Below are positions 10,471 through 21,118 of a stretch of DNA of 64,000 nucleotides, in pieces; within the stretch, counting starts at the first letter, position 1; each line of letters opens with the position of its first letter. The position numbers were made by a program, and so were the translations under genes. Source of the stretch: Hydractinia symbiolongicarpus (lineage: Eukaryota > Cnidaria > Hydrozoa > Anthoathecata > Hydractiniidae); assembly GCF_029227915.1 (NCBI RefSeq), contig NC_079886.1, positions 25,024,501 through 25,088,500 of the forward strand, in the 5' to 3' direction. The notes below the pieces were generated by a model. It saw only the letters and a program-made list of their open reading frames with translations. It had not been told where the DNA came from and made no database searches.

Positions 10471-12871
10471 TTTAGGAGTTATTTTATTCGCCAGAAAAAA
10501 TGTTTATCAATATCTGAACATTAAAAAAATGAGCATCAACAAATAACAACAGGAAGTTTTTGCAGGTATGTACCAATTTCAAAGAGTTTCTACAGTATTT
10601 ACAAGAAGCTGCCACTCTAAATGAAATTTAACACTGGTTACACCACGGATCTTTCGCCTCGTCAAAATGTTTGTACGTGACGTATCAATTATACGATACA
10701 TCTGTGCCAGTCAGATTTACGATGAGATCAACCTGCTGTAAGGAAATGAACGTTTCGTCGTCAGAAATCAAACAAAGACACAAGACGTTGAGAACGAGGC
10801 TGGGCTCGTTCTGCATGATCTAGAAGAGTTTTAAAACTTTTTTTGTATGTTGGTTATAAAGTTCCTTTAGGTTGCGTGAAACACATGGGTGTTGCATCAG
10901 TTCAGAAATCATTTGCTTTGTATAAGTGGAACTAGATATACTTCAGTTGATTTAGAAAGAACTGTTTTAACATTACAAAATATGTTGTAAGCCTCACCGC
11001 AACCTATGATGCAATCTACTAAACCTACATTCACTTAATTCAATTACTGAAGTAAATAGGTACTTTAAAGTCTACAACAACACCTTTTAGGGGAGACTTG
11101 GTTTTATGAGCCAATATATGATTTACCACTTTATTTCTCTGTAGCTTTTGTGGTTAAATTTTTAAATGTTATTTTATCAACACGTTTCTAAGATTCAGAA
11201 TAAATTTATTAGCACGTCCACAAAATTCAGTAATAACATGCTTCAAGTACTGTCAACTAAAACAACATAGTTGCTCAGTAACAATAGACCTATTTCAATA
11301 TTCTGTTTCATTCCGACAAATATACAGCCGAAATAGACATACTAACATGAAAACGAGGTTAGTTTAGAGACAATTTTAATTTTCCAGCGAAATGATGCAC
11401 ATATAGTTTGTTTACCTGCATTATTTCCCAAAATTATCAAATGGGCAAATTATAAACTTTAGGTAAAAGAAATAGAAAACGGCATTATTTTGTACCCATT
11501 GGGCCTATTAAATGTTCTAGTTTATATTTTTTTTCTAGTGTTTAGCTAGCAAAGGTTGGTTATTACTAGCTAGCTAGTTAAAGCTTTAACCAATGTTGTT
11601 AACATATATACACAGTTTATTCTTTGTTATTGGATATCTTTTATTTTTTAAAACATCTTTAAAATACATTATGGCTTTGCTATCCTAGCATGTTGGGTTG
11701 GTGGCATTTGGCTGATTACTGGTCTTCCATATATCTAACAAATCGTAATAAGAGCAATGCAATCACTCAAGGTAAAAGCATGCTTACACATAAGAACCCT
11801 TGACCGTTAATTTTTTTAAACGTTATGGCATGTCAGAATGTTAATGTTGTTGTAGTGTTTTAATTTCACAAATTGTTCTGTCAATAAGTAATATTCCTAT
11901 AAGTATTGCCAGTAATATTATTTCTATAAGTATTGTCAGATTGTTATTCCATGTCAGGTACAACTATGGGCATTGTAACTTATTTGTATGAAAAAGCAAA
12001 GATCAACAACTTATATGAACATCATTTTTTTGAATTAGGGTGCTCTTCTTAGACAAATCTGATAGCATTAACATTCCTGTATTATGCTTCTTGAATTTTC
12101 AAATTTAAGCATTCTACTGTAAGAGGGCAATATATTTTATAAAAAAAACTATGTACTTTAATGAAATAAAAATATTTTTTTTTTGGGGGGTGGGGGGTGA
12201 TTACTTTAAAAATTAAGAGAATTGCAGAAGAATAAACCAGTCACGATTTGTTTCAAGTCACATGTTGTTACAATGCACTCCCTTAGAATGCTTAATACTC
12301 TATCGACTTACCCCAATAACTTAACCAGATGGCCTAAGGAAGTTAAGAAAGTTTTGAATATATACAGACGGCCTTACAACTAATAAGTGACTACTTTGTT
12401 TTATTTTTTTAAAGATAACCCAGATAACATAACCTTACAAGTTTAACACTGTCATTATCAAAATAGTTGATAGGAACTAAATTCCAAATAGAAGAAGAAC
12501 AATTTTAAGAACCTTAAATCTATTTTCTTAAAGAAGAGAGCAACACAACACCTAGGAATGATAAACCTACAATACTAATATGAATCTGAAAAGACAAACC
12601 AAAAAAATAAACAATTTGTGATTATTGAGTACACTGGGTTGAGCCAAAATATGTTTTTTATAAATGCATAATAAATGGAATGGTTAAAGCATATTAGCAA
12701 TCGTGTGTGACAATATAAACGATACATGACTGGGCAGCACATCATCTTATTGTACATAGCTAGCTATAACATCCTACTTATAATATTTATACCTATAATA
12801 TCTGACTAGAGGATGATGAAAAACTGGGTAACTTTTTCAGGATAACTTGTAGTTGTATAATTATATATAAA
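10471..12871. other. Intergenic AT-rich DNA
   Basis: No supported gene. It contains a poly(T)/G run at 12172-12201 and a CTAGCTAG microsatellite near 11565-11580. The final A (12871) flanks the next Helitron. Confidence 0.5.
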
Positions 12872-13141
12872 CTAGTCGTTAGCCCGTGGAAAAATCCACG
12901 GGGTCGCCCGTCCTTTAAATTTACCCGTGAAAACAAAGTGGACAAAAATATATCGCATTTAATATTCGTGTTTCCGTAACATCATTTTCTAGCTCAGCGG
13001 GGATCCGCGCAGAGACAGACAGACGACGGCTATTATTATATCGCATTTGGTTTTTTGTGCACATTTTAAAAATTTCGTGCTTCCGTTACGGCACGCGGGT
13101 TTCGCGGACAGACAGACAAAATACGGCTATTATTAAAGAGA
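12872..13141 (-). mobile_element. Short non-autonomous Helitron, about 270 bp
   Basis: On the minus strand it starts TCTTTAATAATAGCCGTATTTTGTCTG (5' end at about 13141). It ends with the hairpin CCGTGGATTTTTCCACGG, then GCTAACGA and CTAG at 12872-12875. The base beyond is T on that strand. Confidence 0.8.
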
Positions 13142-13548
13142 TTATAATTACATAATTTATTATAAAATCAGTCAAAATTGTTATGTATTTTCAAAAAAAA
13201 ACTTTTTTTAAAAATTAAAAATGTACGAAGCTTTTCGTAACAGCGTTACATTATCAAGTAAGAAGCTTTGTATATTTTTTAAATAATTTTTAAATAAACT
13301 GTTTCTTTGAAATTACATAATTATGTAAGTTATATGAAGTTTTAGTAAACTCGTTAAACATTTTAAACCTTAAAGAAGACGTTTGTTGGCTAGCTAGCTG
13401 GCTAGCCAACTTTAAGTTTGCCTTAAATACACACTTAATATCAAAAAATATTCATAATTTTTGTCACGCTACCACTACTAATACCCTCCATATACTTTTA
13501 TCTACTACGATTTTTTCAATATGACCCTTGAAAATTATAAAACCAGCA
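13142..13548. other. Intergenic AT-rich DNA
   Basis: Nothing recognised beyond a CTAGCTAGCTGG run at 13391-13406. Confidence 0.5.
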
Positions 13549-13690
13549 TCTATATAATAATACGCCAGTTCTGTGTCTCTGTAACAGGCAAAGTTGATAT
13601 TACGGAGTTTCATACCGCGCAGGTCTGGGCGCTAGCGAAGCGCTTTGTAGGGCCAAACTTTTGGCTTGTTTTCATTTGTCTCGATAGCCC
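13549..13690 (+). mobile_element. Helitron 5' end fragment
   Basis: A|TCTATATAATAATACGCCAGTTCTGTG followed by an ACAGGCAAAG motif matches the 5' ends at 52065 and, on the minus strand, at 46513 and 48989. No matching CTAG hairpin end is found before the foldback element, so the 3' boundary is unknown. Confidence 0.6.
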
Positions 13691-13719
13691 AAATAATTTT
13701 ATTGAAGAAGAACTACTTT

Positions 13720-13832
13720 GTTCATCACTAACATACTGCCAAGCAGTGAGCGGGATTCGATCCGCGGTCCCCAGAACTGGGAGCCGCAGGCGAACCCACT
13801 ACACTACGTGCGGCAATATGTTAGTGATGAAC
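13720..13832. repeat. 21-bp inverted repeat enclosing a 71-nt tRNA-like segment
   Basis: Arms 13720-13740 and 13812-13832 are complementary with one mismatch. The 71-nt interior, read on the minus strand, has a D-arm-like TAGTGTAGTGG and a box-B-like GGATCGAATCC. The length fits a tRNA, but I could not form a convincing 5-bp anticodon stem with a 7-nt loop, so I call it tRNA-derived, not a functional tRNA. Confidence 0.6.
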
Positions 13833-13856
13833 TCAGATAGTTTATCCGGATGGTGT

Positions 13857-14114
13857 GGATACATATAGGTGAATATTTATCATAGCACATCCGTATTTCA
13901 TTCTCAGCAGAGAATGCTTCACCCCGATCAGAGCTCTGATCATGACGGGCGAGTATAATGCGTGTAAGTCATATTGAAGAAGAACTACTTTGTTCAATAT
14001 GACTTACACGCATTATACTCGCCCGTCATGATCAGAGGTCTGATCGGGGTGAAGCATTTTCTGTTGAGAATGAAATACGGATGTGCTATGATAAATATTC
14101 ACCTATATGTATCC
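13857..14114. repeat. 122-bp foldback inverted repeat with 14-nt loop
   Basis: Arms 13857-13978 and 13993-14114 are reverse complements with three mismatches by eye. The loop is GAAGAACTACTTTG. The same sequence ATTGAAGAAGAACTACTTTG also stands immediately before the smaller hairpin at 13720, linking the two structures. The high arm identity suggests recent origin or gene conversion. Confidence 0.9.
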
Positions 14115-14690
14115 AAATAATTTTCATGGTCAGTTTTTCACAACTATTCTGGTTATTGCTGCGAAAAGAGGCAGAAATGCAAAATCCTGCCTGATGGTTC
14201 TTCAACTAATTTTTTACTTTAACTGACGTTTTGTTTTTAATAACACGTTTAAATGATGTTGCTAACCCTCTTTGTGGTATATTGACATAAGTAAGATGTT
14301 GGAATCGAAGAAAACTTAAATTACTGACTTTTATAGAGAGGCAAGAGAAGACATATTGTTGATGTTGGTTTTAGGGGTTAGCTTCCTGAAGTTGCAAGCT
14401 CCATATACCATACATTTTGTGTTGTGAGGAATAAAGTAAAGGTTAAAAAGAAACACTATTCTATAATTATCAGTGCACTTTGGCAAGAAGAAATAAAAAT
14501 TACAGCTAGCTATAGAAAGACTTAAAGGAAGTTTTTTTACAGTAAGCTATAGCCAGCTAGCTATATATGGATCTGCAAGTTTGACATGGATTAGCGTGGA
14601 AGAGCATTTAATAAAGGATTTATTTGCAAGGTATAGCTAACTAGTTATATAAAAAAGAGCACAGATGAAATCGACTGAAGATGAGTAAGC
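14115..14690. other. Intergenic
   Basis: AT-rich with CTAGC runs. No gene and no recognisable Polinton terminal inverted repeat. Confidence 0.4.
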
Positions 14691-16175
14691 ATGTACCATC
14701 CGGCTGGTGCACGTATAGTACCCTTGCCTATGGGAATGTACCAGACCCCTAAAAGTGTACAGGACTGTGTGACGAGGTTCGTTAACCATCTGGAGGATGA
14801 GGTGAAACGTCTCTATTATACCTATCCACAGCAGGACATGAAGCCACTAACAGAGGTCTTAGAAAGGGAACATGACGAGGCATGTCGATGCCATATATGC
14901 CTAAAACCCTTTGGCGGCTGCAAAAACAACCGTAATGTCAGGGACCATTGTCACTATACAGGTTTATACAGCGGTGCGGCCCATAACAGCTGAATTCTCA
15001 AATACAAGATACCAAGTCACATACCTGTCATATTCCACATCCTATCAGGGTATGAAGCACACCTGTTTATCCGGGAATTGAGCGAGAAATACGACACGCA
15101 GGACATTGGGTGCATCGCAGAGAATACGGAGAAGTACATCAGTTTTAATGTCAAAATCAAGGTACTACTTGGAGTTATGGGATACGGCAATGGCGAGAGC
15201 CTTCAAGAAGATCAAAATCAGGTTTATCGACAGTTGTCAATTCATGGCGTCAAGCCTGGACAAATTGGCAAGCAATCTCATTGGTACAAACGTTGCAGGT
15301 ATGAAATGTAAGCAATGTGCAGATAACGGCCCTAAATTCCAGAGAATAAACTCTGAATACATGGCAAGTTTTTGGTGCAAAACTTGCGACTCGAGTACCA
15401 CGAAGCAGCTTAATCGGGAGCAGGTAAAGGCAAATGTACCGTAAATGGCAAATTTCATCGACAAGGATGATCCCTTCAGGGTGATGCTGAGAACAGGTGT
15501 CTATCCATATGAGTATATGGATATATGGCATCGATTTGAGGAGCTGGAGCTACCCCCCAAGGAGGCATTTTACAGCAAGCTGAATATGAAGGGCATCAGC
15601 GACAGGGACCATGCCTATGCCAAAGAGGTATGAGATGCCATTACCCCGGGGGTGATAAGGTTGATATGGGAGACTATCATGACATCTACCTGACAATAGA
15701 CGTACTGCTATTAGCCGACGTCTTCGAGACATTTCCAGGCGTCTGCTTGGACAATTACAGCCTTGATCCCGCCCATTTCTACTCCGCACCCGGGTTGACA
15801 TGGAAGGCAGCACTCAAATTTACAGAGATCAAGCTAGAGCTTCTCACAGACCCCAACATGCTATTGATGTTTGAAAAAGGTAATAGGGGAGGTATAACAC
15901 AGGTCGAACACCGGTATGCGGAAGCAAATAATAAGTATATGGGAGACCAGTGCGATCGAGAGGTTGAATCTTTCTACCTGCAGTGTTTGGATGCCAACAA
16001 CCTGTACGGCTGAGCGATGCGTCAAGACCTTCCCAATGATGGCATTAAATGGGTGCAGAACGTTGAGGCCTTTACCGAAAGGCGAATCGGGAAGCTCGTT
16101 GATGACAATAGGGATGGGTATATATTAGAGGTAGATATTGAGTACCTCAGGGAGCTACACGACAAGCATAAGTAA
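14691..16175 (+). pseudogene. Polinton protein-primed DNA polymerase B (partial, multiply broken)
   Basis: Family B polymerases of this type replicate the element from a terminal protein. Visible in order across changing frames: CHICLKPFGG with a later DHCH (zinc-binding, about 14886-14955); SGYEAHLFIREL (about 15045); KCKQC...CKTC (zinc knuckle, about 15310-15390); GVYPYEYMD; MKGISDRDHAYAKEV; a YSAPGLTWKAALKFT block (about 15779); and DANNLYG (about 15990), the Pol motif A equivalent carrying the first catalytic Asp. A TGA follows motif A directly. At least four frame changes and two internal stops occur, and homology stops near 16175. The catalytic C-terminal half, including motif C, is absent. 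Confidence 0.85.
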
Positions 16176-16356
16176 AATGGAGGTGTGCACACTAATCGCC
16201 ATACTCCTGCCCCATGCTCTGATTGCCTATGTACTTTTCCGATATCGACTATTAATAAAGAGAATGAGTCAGCTTGCAGAAGTATTCGACACAGCCACCT
16301 CTGCAGAATATGAACATTTAGAGCTCCCACCCAATAAACGCCAAATTTTAAATTAG
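16175..16356 (+). CDS. Small Polinton membrane protein, unrecognised family
   Basis: A frame from the ATG at about 16177 of roughly 60 codons. It opens with a hydrophobic segment (LIAILLPHALIAYVLF) followed by basic residues, giving one predicted membrane span. It lies directly after the polymerase remnant in the same orientation. No family recognised. Confidence 0.4.
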
Positions 16357-16521
16357 GTCCTTCGCAAAGGTAAAGGACACCTTTTGCCAAAGAAGTACAC
16401 GGAAGGGTTTGTTGATAAGGTCCTGACAAGGCTATCGACAAGGGCCATGCAGAGTATGTACAGTGAGAACTTTAAGAGAAGGGTGAGAAAACAGCTAGGG
16501 AACTTTCTACCCATGTTATAA
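16357..16521 (+). pseudogene. Polinton short ORF fragment
   Basis: An open frame reading KKYTEGFVDKVLTRLSTRAM then KRRVRKQLGNFLPML, without a clear start. The basic helical composition looks like the end of a larger protein. Family not recognised. Confidence 0.3.
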
Positions 16522-16535
16522 GCTTGTATGCTAGC

Positions 16536-16772
16536 ATGATCGGTAACTTTGTGAATATTGACTCTGTAGATGAATTGCGCCGAGATATCGAAGAAGACCT
16601 TATAATCCGAGACTCTATGACAGATTTGGGAATACTCGTATATTGCACTATTCGGTATTGTTTAGCCCCACTACTTGTAGCAGGCCATATTGCTCGGCAT
16701 ATGAGCAAAAAGAAACAGGAGAAGGAGAATGAGGTGGAGGAGGGGAAGAGTGCTATAAGAATAAGTGAGTAA
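16536..16772 (+). CDS. Small Polinton membrane protein
   Basis: From the ATG at 16536, an acidic N-terminus (DSVDELRRDIEEDLIIRD), a hydrophobic span (LVYCTIRYCLAPLLVAGHIA), then a charged Lys/Glu tail. The stop at 16770-16772 lies inside the start of the next frame. Function unknown. Confidence 0.4.
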   Translation: MIGNFVNIDSVDELRRDIEEDLIIRDSMTDLGILVYCTIRYCLAPLLVAGHIARHMSKKKQEKENEVEEGKSAIRISE

Positions 16773-17127
16773 AGAAGAGCAAAAACAAGAGGAGAGGGTT
16801 GTAACAAAACCACCGAAGAATGAGGGTCGTGTAGCAGCTGACAAGAGATTTGACGAATGGAATAGAAAGAACAAGGCAGACTTAAAGGACAACGTGGGCA
16901 AAGGTTCTTCACAGGATGATAAGGAACCTGTCGCAATCCCTAGCAAGTCAACGGATGTATACCTTTATGGAGTTGGAGCAATAGCCGTGCTTGCCATAAG
17001 AGTAGGCGTCTGGTATAAATTTGGCAGGGGTGGGAATGGACCCAACAAGCCATCGGCTAATCCGGAACCCCAACAGGGAAAACAAGGCCAAACACAGCCA
17101 AGTATTGATATTTGTAAAATGCAGTAG
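16765..17127 (+). CDS. Polinton single-pass membrane protein, charged N-terminus
   Basis: About 120 codons, opening with a GTG triplet at 16765; the true start is uncertain. A Lys/Glu-rich region is followed by a hydrophobic segment (VYLYGVGAIAVLAIRVGVW, about residues 65-83) and a Gly/Pro/Gln-rich tail. It overlaps the preceding frame by 8 bases, an arrangement common in compact virus-like elements. Function unknown. Confidence 0.45.
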   Translation: MSKEEQKQEERVVTKPPKNEGRVAADKRFDEWNRKNKADLKDNVGKGSSQDDKEPVAIPSKSTDVYLYGVGAIAVLAIRVGVWYKFGRGGNGPNKPSANPEPQQGKQGQTQPSIDICKMQ

Positions 17128-17181
17128 TAATAATGAATGAGTGCAAGCAACAGAAAACCAAAGGAATAGGAGATATTGGAT

Positions 17182-17376
17182 ATGTTGTACGAGACAGTGG
17201 TAGACCTTGGTTTCACCTTTGCCTATGCAATGGCAGGTAAGAAGTTTTTAGATCTGTCAAGGTGATCTACAAAAATGGATACAAACGACGTTCTCAAGAT
17301 GATGGCCTCTTTTGCAGCAGCGAGATTGCGGGAAAAAGGGTGGTCGATGCCAAGTATCATGTCGAAGCCTAAGTAG
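17182..17376 (+). CDS. Two very short Polinton ORFs, unrecognised
   Basis: A 27-residue frame (17182-17265) and a 33-residue frame beginning at ATG 17275. They sit between the membrane-protein frames and the endonuclease fragment in the same orientation. They may be real small genes or the remains of one larger gene. Confidence 0.25.
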
Positions 17377-17439
17377 AGCACATGGTCAGGTTACTATATC
17401 TCCCGGAGATATAGAAAATAGGGAAGTGGTTAAGCAGTG

Positions 17440-17760
17440 TTAGAATTGCTGAAAATCCCTCCCCTTGAATTTGTACAAGGCAAAGGGCAAACGTCTGACA
17501 AAAACATGCATCAAATGCCTTGATCTCGGGAGAATTTCAAGGGGTCACGCCGAACGTCGTAATTATATGCAACCGTTATATGAGTTAATAATTCTTCTAC
17601 AGGATCATATCGAGGCCTAGTTTGAAGAGGGGTACACTTGGTAAAATTATGAAAGGCACGTAAGTAATAGGGTACGCTTCACATACAAAAAAATCGTTTA
17701 ATACTCCAACGCTTCTCGACGTTGCCATGGCATGACAGCGAGAACAAGGCGCAATAGTAA
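17440..17760 (+). pseudogene. HNH-type endonuclease fragment
   Basis: Reading across frames: KTCIKCL (second half of a zinc ribbon), a helical region, then HIEA-stop-FEEGYTW. The latter parallels HIQAQFRGSINW in the minus-strand HNH remnant at 20265-20860. Internal stops show decay. I infer relationship to the same endonuclease family from these shared blocks. Confidence 0.45.
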
Positions 17761-18222
17761 ATGGTTGTGTTATTTTGTAGAGTATGCAGAGAGATTCGAC
17801 CGCTGCATAGGTTTAAAATAAGGGGTAATGGTTGGACTAAGACCTGCATAGACTGCCTCAAAAAAGCGAAGGAGAGGCGGGCGACCGTTAAAAATGATGA
17901 TATCGAAGACGTTAAATTAGACCTCCTTGTTATTGATGCGGAAATTAGGGGTGCTCAACAGGATGAAAACTACCTCATCCTGTATGATCTACTCACATAC
18001 AAATACCCAATTACATCGAACTTATCGGAGATAGCCCGATGTCTTGAAGGAGAATTAAAATACGCCCCGTTACACATGGAGTACAAGTCTCGAAATACTA
18101 AGCTCTGCCATGCCTGTCGGAGAATATTGGAAAGTAAGTATGGGAGTGTGTTGATATGTTTAGGCTGCGCCGCAGTAGACGGCAAAGTTCAAAAATTTAG
18201 AATAAAATGTTGGATGCTTTAA
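17761..18222 (+). CDS. Zinc-ribbon protein of the Polinton
   Basis: 153 codons from ATG 17761, the longest undisturbed frame in this copy. CRVC (about residues 6-9) and CIDC (about 30-33) form one treble-clef/zinc-ribbon. CHAC (about 118) and CLGC (about 134) form a second. The first resembles the N-terminal zinc ribbon of the HNH endonucleases in this element; no HNH motif follows. It overlaps the ATPase start at 18207 by 16 bases. A nucleic-acid-binding role is plausible but not shown. Confidence 0.6.
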   Translation: MVVLFCRVCREIRPLHRFKIRGNGWTKTCIDCLKKAKERRATVKNDDIEDVKLDLLVIDAEIRGAQQDENYLILYDLLTYKYPITSNLSEIARCLEGELKYAPLHMEYKSRNTKLCHACRRILESKYGSVLICLGCAAVDGKVQKFRIKCWML

Positions 18223-18756
18223 AAGACTCCCATACAGCAATCTTTACAGGTCCGACGTCCTGTGGAAAGACACAACGTGTTTTGAACCTCCTCGAAATTG
18301 AGTACAAGGGACACTTCCTCAATATTGTGATCCTGTGCCGACTATACGGTGGAATGCTTCTTATTTGGAGAAGGCCTCACTTTGGAAAGACCCCTATGTA
18401 TTTCTGATAGACCACAAGGACCAACTATTTGAATCTCGTCGTTATTCGCAGGCAAAGAAAATCTTTTCGTGGTTGATGATGTCAAACCTGACGAAAGCAT
18501 CGATAAACGTCGGCAATGACACTTGAATTGGCTATTTCGGGTAGGCATCGTTAACACAGTCTTTGGCTACTTACGCAGTCAGATACTGCCTTTGTTTTTG
18601 TGGTATCCGAATGAAAAGAGTGACATGAGACTAATCGATGAAGAGCCGAGTCTCATCCACGACTGGGCCGAGATCAAAGCTGAGCTGAAGAGGTCCAGGG
18701 TTGCATGTCTTATCGTAAGGCTCGAGCACAGTAGGAGTTGGGGTATTTTGGATTGA
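18207..18756 (+). pseudogene. Polinton A32-like packaging ATPase (frameshifted)
   Basis: FtsK/HerA-superfamily ATPase that in Polintons and related viruses is thought to pump DNA into capsids. Walker A GPTSCGKT is at about 18249-18272; a Walker-B-like stretch FVVDDV is at about 18466-18483. The reading moves through three frames (breaks near 18335-18345 and 18440-18463), and a TGA occurs at 18517. The C-terminal part reads WYPNEKSDMRLIDEE...DDW-like and ends near 18756. It overlaps the zinc-ribbon gene and is followed within a few bases by the BRO remnant. Confidence 0.75.
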
Positions 18757-18761
18757 GCAAA

Positions 18762-19100
18762 ATGAAATCCTCTGGCCGGGCATCGGCATGGAGAAAAATG
18801 TATTCACAACTCACCCTATTCAACGCAATACCTGCAGGAGACATTGAGACCTTATGTGATAAACAAAAACAACCCCTCTTCAAAAGGGCAGATCTCGAGA
18901 TGTTCCTGTGTATTCCGAATGCTAGGCAGTACGGCCTTGGTCGCCATATGACGATATAAAGGGGAGAAATAAAGGGTATACCAACTGTAGTCAGCGAATG
19001 CAGTTCTTCAGGTATGCCGGAAGGAGTGAAAAAACGACATGAAATCTTCGTCACGTTGGACGGGGCCCTTGAAATCACCGCAAGATCAAAAAAGTCCAAG
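18762..19100 (+). pseudogene. BRO-N-like protein (frameshifted)
   Basis: First frame: QLTLFNAIPAGDIETLC, then QPLFKRADLEMFLCIPNAR, matching the BRO-N pattern of a dG.p.f...Dl...L.i.n block. After a frame change near 18950, EIFVTLDGALEITARSKKS resembles the conserved G(L/A)...(R/S)SKK end of the domain. BRO proteins bind DNA and are common in large DNA viruses and some Polintons. The downstream variable region is not recognisable. Confidence 0.55.
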
Positions 19101-19233
19101 GTTGGCTAACTCTTACACTCGTTTGTTGCCTTTAATTCCGAACATCATTTTAATTCTGCGTTTGGATCAAATGTTTTTCCAAATATGTTGTTACTCGTTA
19201 CTACTTTTATTATTAGATGATTTTTTGTTGAAT

Positions 19234-20150
19234 ACATGTCTATTAATCCAACGTATGAACCAGAAGACGATTTTACACCTGAGGAAAATATTCAAGATGA
19301 TACTGATGATGCATCTGTTAGTAGACCTGACGACCTTACCCAGTCTGACACTAGCTCGACGCAAACAACTTAAGGACACCAGATGTGGCAAGACACCAAA
19401 CTAATGAGAATACATTAGGAATGCCAGATGCTAGACATTCTGACGAGTTTCCAGTGTTGGGGGATCGGCTTATCTTTAACAGTGAAGATATAACCGACCT
19501 TGTTAATAAAAAAAGGGGAATTCCGTTCAGTCGGTGCAATAACGTCGAACCGAAATGTGGGCCTCGTAAAGGGCCTAGGATGCTATGACACCAAATAAGG
19601 GCAGCAAAGAAGCGACTCAAAATCTTTTGAATATTATAGGTAAGGCGATCAAGAACGCGGACGATATAAAAATCATACCATTACTGGAGAATGTTATGGA
19701 TGAAACGACGAGCATTCTATCGGCGACTTCCTTTGGTGGAAAAGTTATTTTTACCGCACGTAAAAGAAAAGGGTTCAATCTCGAACTCCAAACTTTGAGT
19801 GGGAACTTGAAACTATTAAAAAATAAAATAACTTTTTATGATGGTGAGATAGAAAATTTTAAGAAAAAGAGAGCACAGCCCGGAGAATCTGAAGAACGGC
19901 AAGAGGTTCGGAACAAAGCCATTGGCTACAGGATCAAAAAGAAGCAGCATGGGAGGCTCATGGGTTACTACCAACCAAGATTCAGGGACAGCTCATCGCT
20001 ATTAAGGAAATGCTGATAAAAATAATGGAAGATGATACATCTCTCATTGAAAAACTTAAAATCTTGTTCAAGGATCAAGGGATTACTATAACAAGCATCG
20101 TTTCAGCTGTTGGTTTACTCATGCCCACCATTATACTAGCAGTGACAGGC
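19234..20150 (+). pseudogene. Conserved Polinton protein: acidic N-terminus, helical middle, membrane C-terminus
   Basis: Starts at ATG 19234 with an Asp/Glu/Thr-rich stretch and a stop at about 19371. It continues through frames at 19385 and 19585 (TPNKGSKEATQNLLNIIGK) and ends with DDTSLIEKLKILFKDQGI and a hydrophobic span (about 20030-20150). The second Polinton has a homologue on its minus strand (60370-61650), sharing TPNKGSK and DTSLLEKLRILFREQGL blocks in the same order. Function unknown; membrane-associated by prediction. Confidence 0.6.
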
Positions 20151-20264
20151 TGAGGAGCATCAGCGATGTTGCTGTTGTTATAGCATACGTTGGAAAGAGA
20201 GGCAGCAGCGCCGAAAATCGTTTCAAAAGGTCGTTAATCCAGAAGGTAGAGTCTAGTTAGTTGA

Positions 20265-20860
20265 TTGAACACCCTAGACTATATCATGCTAACGCTAACA
20301 CAACTCTATTCAGAGATATATTGATTAACGTTCGTCTGATTATCGTCAATCCACATGGGGTGCATGTTTGTGTAGCGCAGTCTCGCAATTTATTCTTCTT
20401 CGCTAGAATATACCCCGTTCTCTCTGTATTTTATCGGTATCTTGTGGTCAAACTGCCACTGCCTTCGGCTTCCCCAGTTTATGCTGCCTCTAAACTGTGC
20501 TTGGATATGCTTCATAAATGTTACAATATCGCATCCTAGATACTCCTGGGAGGCTATCTCTTTATCCCTTGCTAAGGCATTGTGAATCCTGTTTGAAACT
20601 AGATAGTATAGATATCCAGGGTAATCGCAGTTTTGACAATGTAGTCTTTGTTTTTCGTGTAGTCATTTTGTACGTTCTTTTGATGCTTTAGCGTCATCCA
20701 AGCACTTAACGCACATTCTTGTCAGCTGTCCGTTACGTGGGCTCATCCTGAAGATGTAGTAGCAAAGAGTGTTAACATTTTGTGCATTTACTTTCCATGT
20801 CTTTTGTGTTGTTTTGTGAGGTTGGTACTTTACGGTGTGCGCCGGACATTTAACCTCTTA
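20265..20860 (-). pseudogene. HNH endonuclease with zinc ribbon (Polinton)
   Basis: Minus-strand reading. A zinc-ribbon half (MCVKCLDDAKASKERTK, about 20720-20667) is followed after a frame change by DYPGYLYYLVSNRIHNALAR, CDIVTFMKHIQAQFRG, then WQFDHKIPI (about 20458-20432), whose Asp-His is the HNH core, and IARLRYTNMHPMW. This order (Cys-x2-Cys ribbon, helical linker, W.xDHxxP) fits homing-type HNH enzymes found in Polintons. Frameshifted. A related + strand fragment lies at 17440-17760 of the same element. Confidence 0.65.
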
Positions 20861-21067
20861 CCTGAGCCAGATATAACCAACAATAACCGCTATTCCAGTC
20901 GTAACCAACGCAGCCTTGTTATCTGCATGTTGCTCTGCTTGTATTAGCTCGTGCTTCTGCGGAGAAGCTAGGCGATGTTTAGGGATCATGTTGCTTGCCT
21001 GTGATGTTTCTGCGGAGCCGCTAAGCGATGGGAGACGCTTGGTCGAGGTCCCAAAGGGCTTCTTCAT
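20858..21067 (-). CDS. Small Polinton protein with C-terminal membrane anchor
   Basis: A 69-codon minus-strand frame from 21067. The N-terminus is rich in Ser/Pro/Lys, with IPKHRLASPQKH recalling the PPKHATP repeats of copy 2. It ends in a hydrophobic segment (ALVTTGIAVIVGYIWLR). Its position next to the 21119-21560 ORF mirrors the TM-ended ORF at 59430-60360 in copy 2. Confidence 0.5.
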   Translation of the reverse strand: MKKPFGTSTKRLPSLSGSAETSQASNMIPKHRLASPQKHELIQAEQHADNKAALVTTGIAVIVGYIWLR

Positions 21068-21118
21068 TTTGTGTAGATCACCTTATTATACCCCTTAATT
21101 TTACCAATACGAAGATTT

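Noticed and set aside
13741-13811. Functional tRNA gene on the minus strand
   Set aside because: Box A/B-like motifs and length fit, but no convincing anticodon stem and loop or acceptor pairing; retained only as tRNA-like.
13521-13868. 115-codon + strand frame
   Set aside because: Runs through a Helitron 5' end and the hairpin with the tRNA-like interior; no protein signal.
16022-16946. Long minus-strand frames in Polinton copy 1
   Set aside because: Opposite to recognisable polymerase and membrane-protein frames; Leu/Ser-rich by complement of charged helices.
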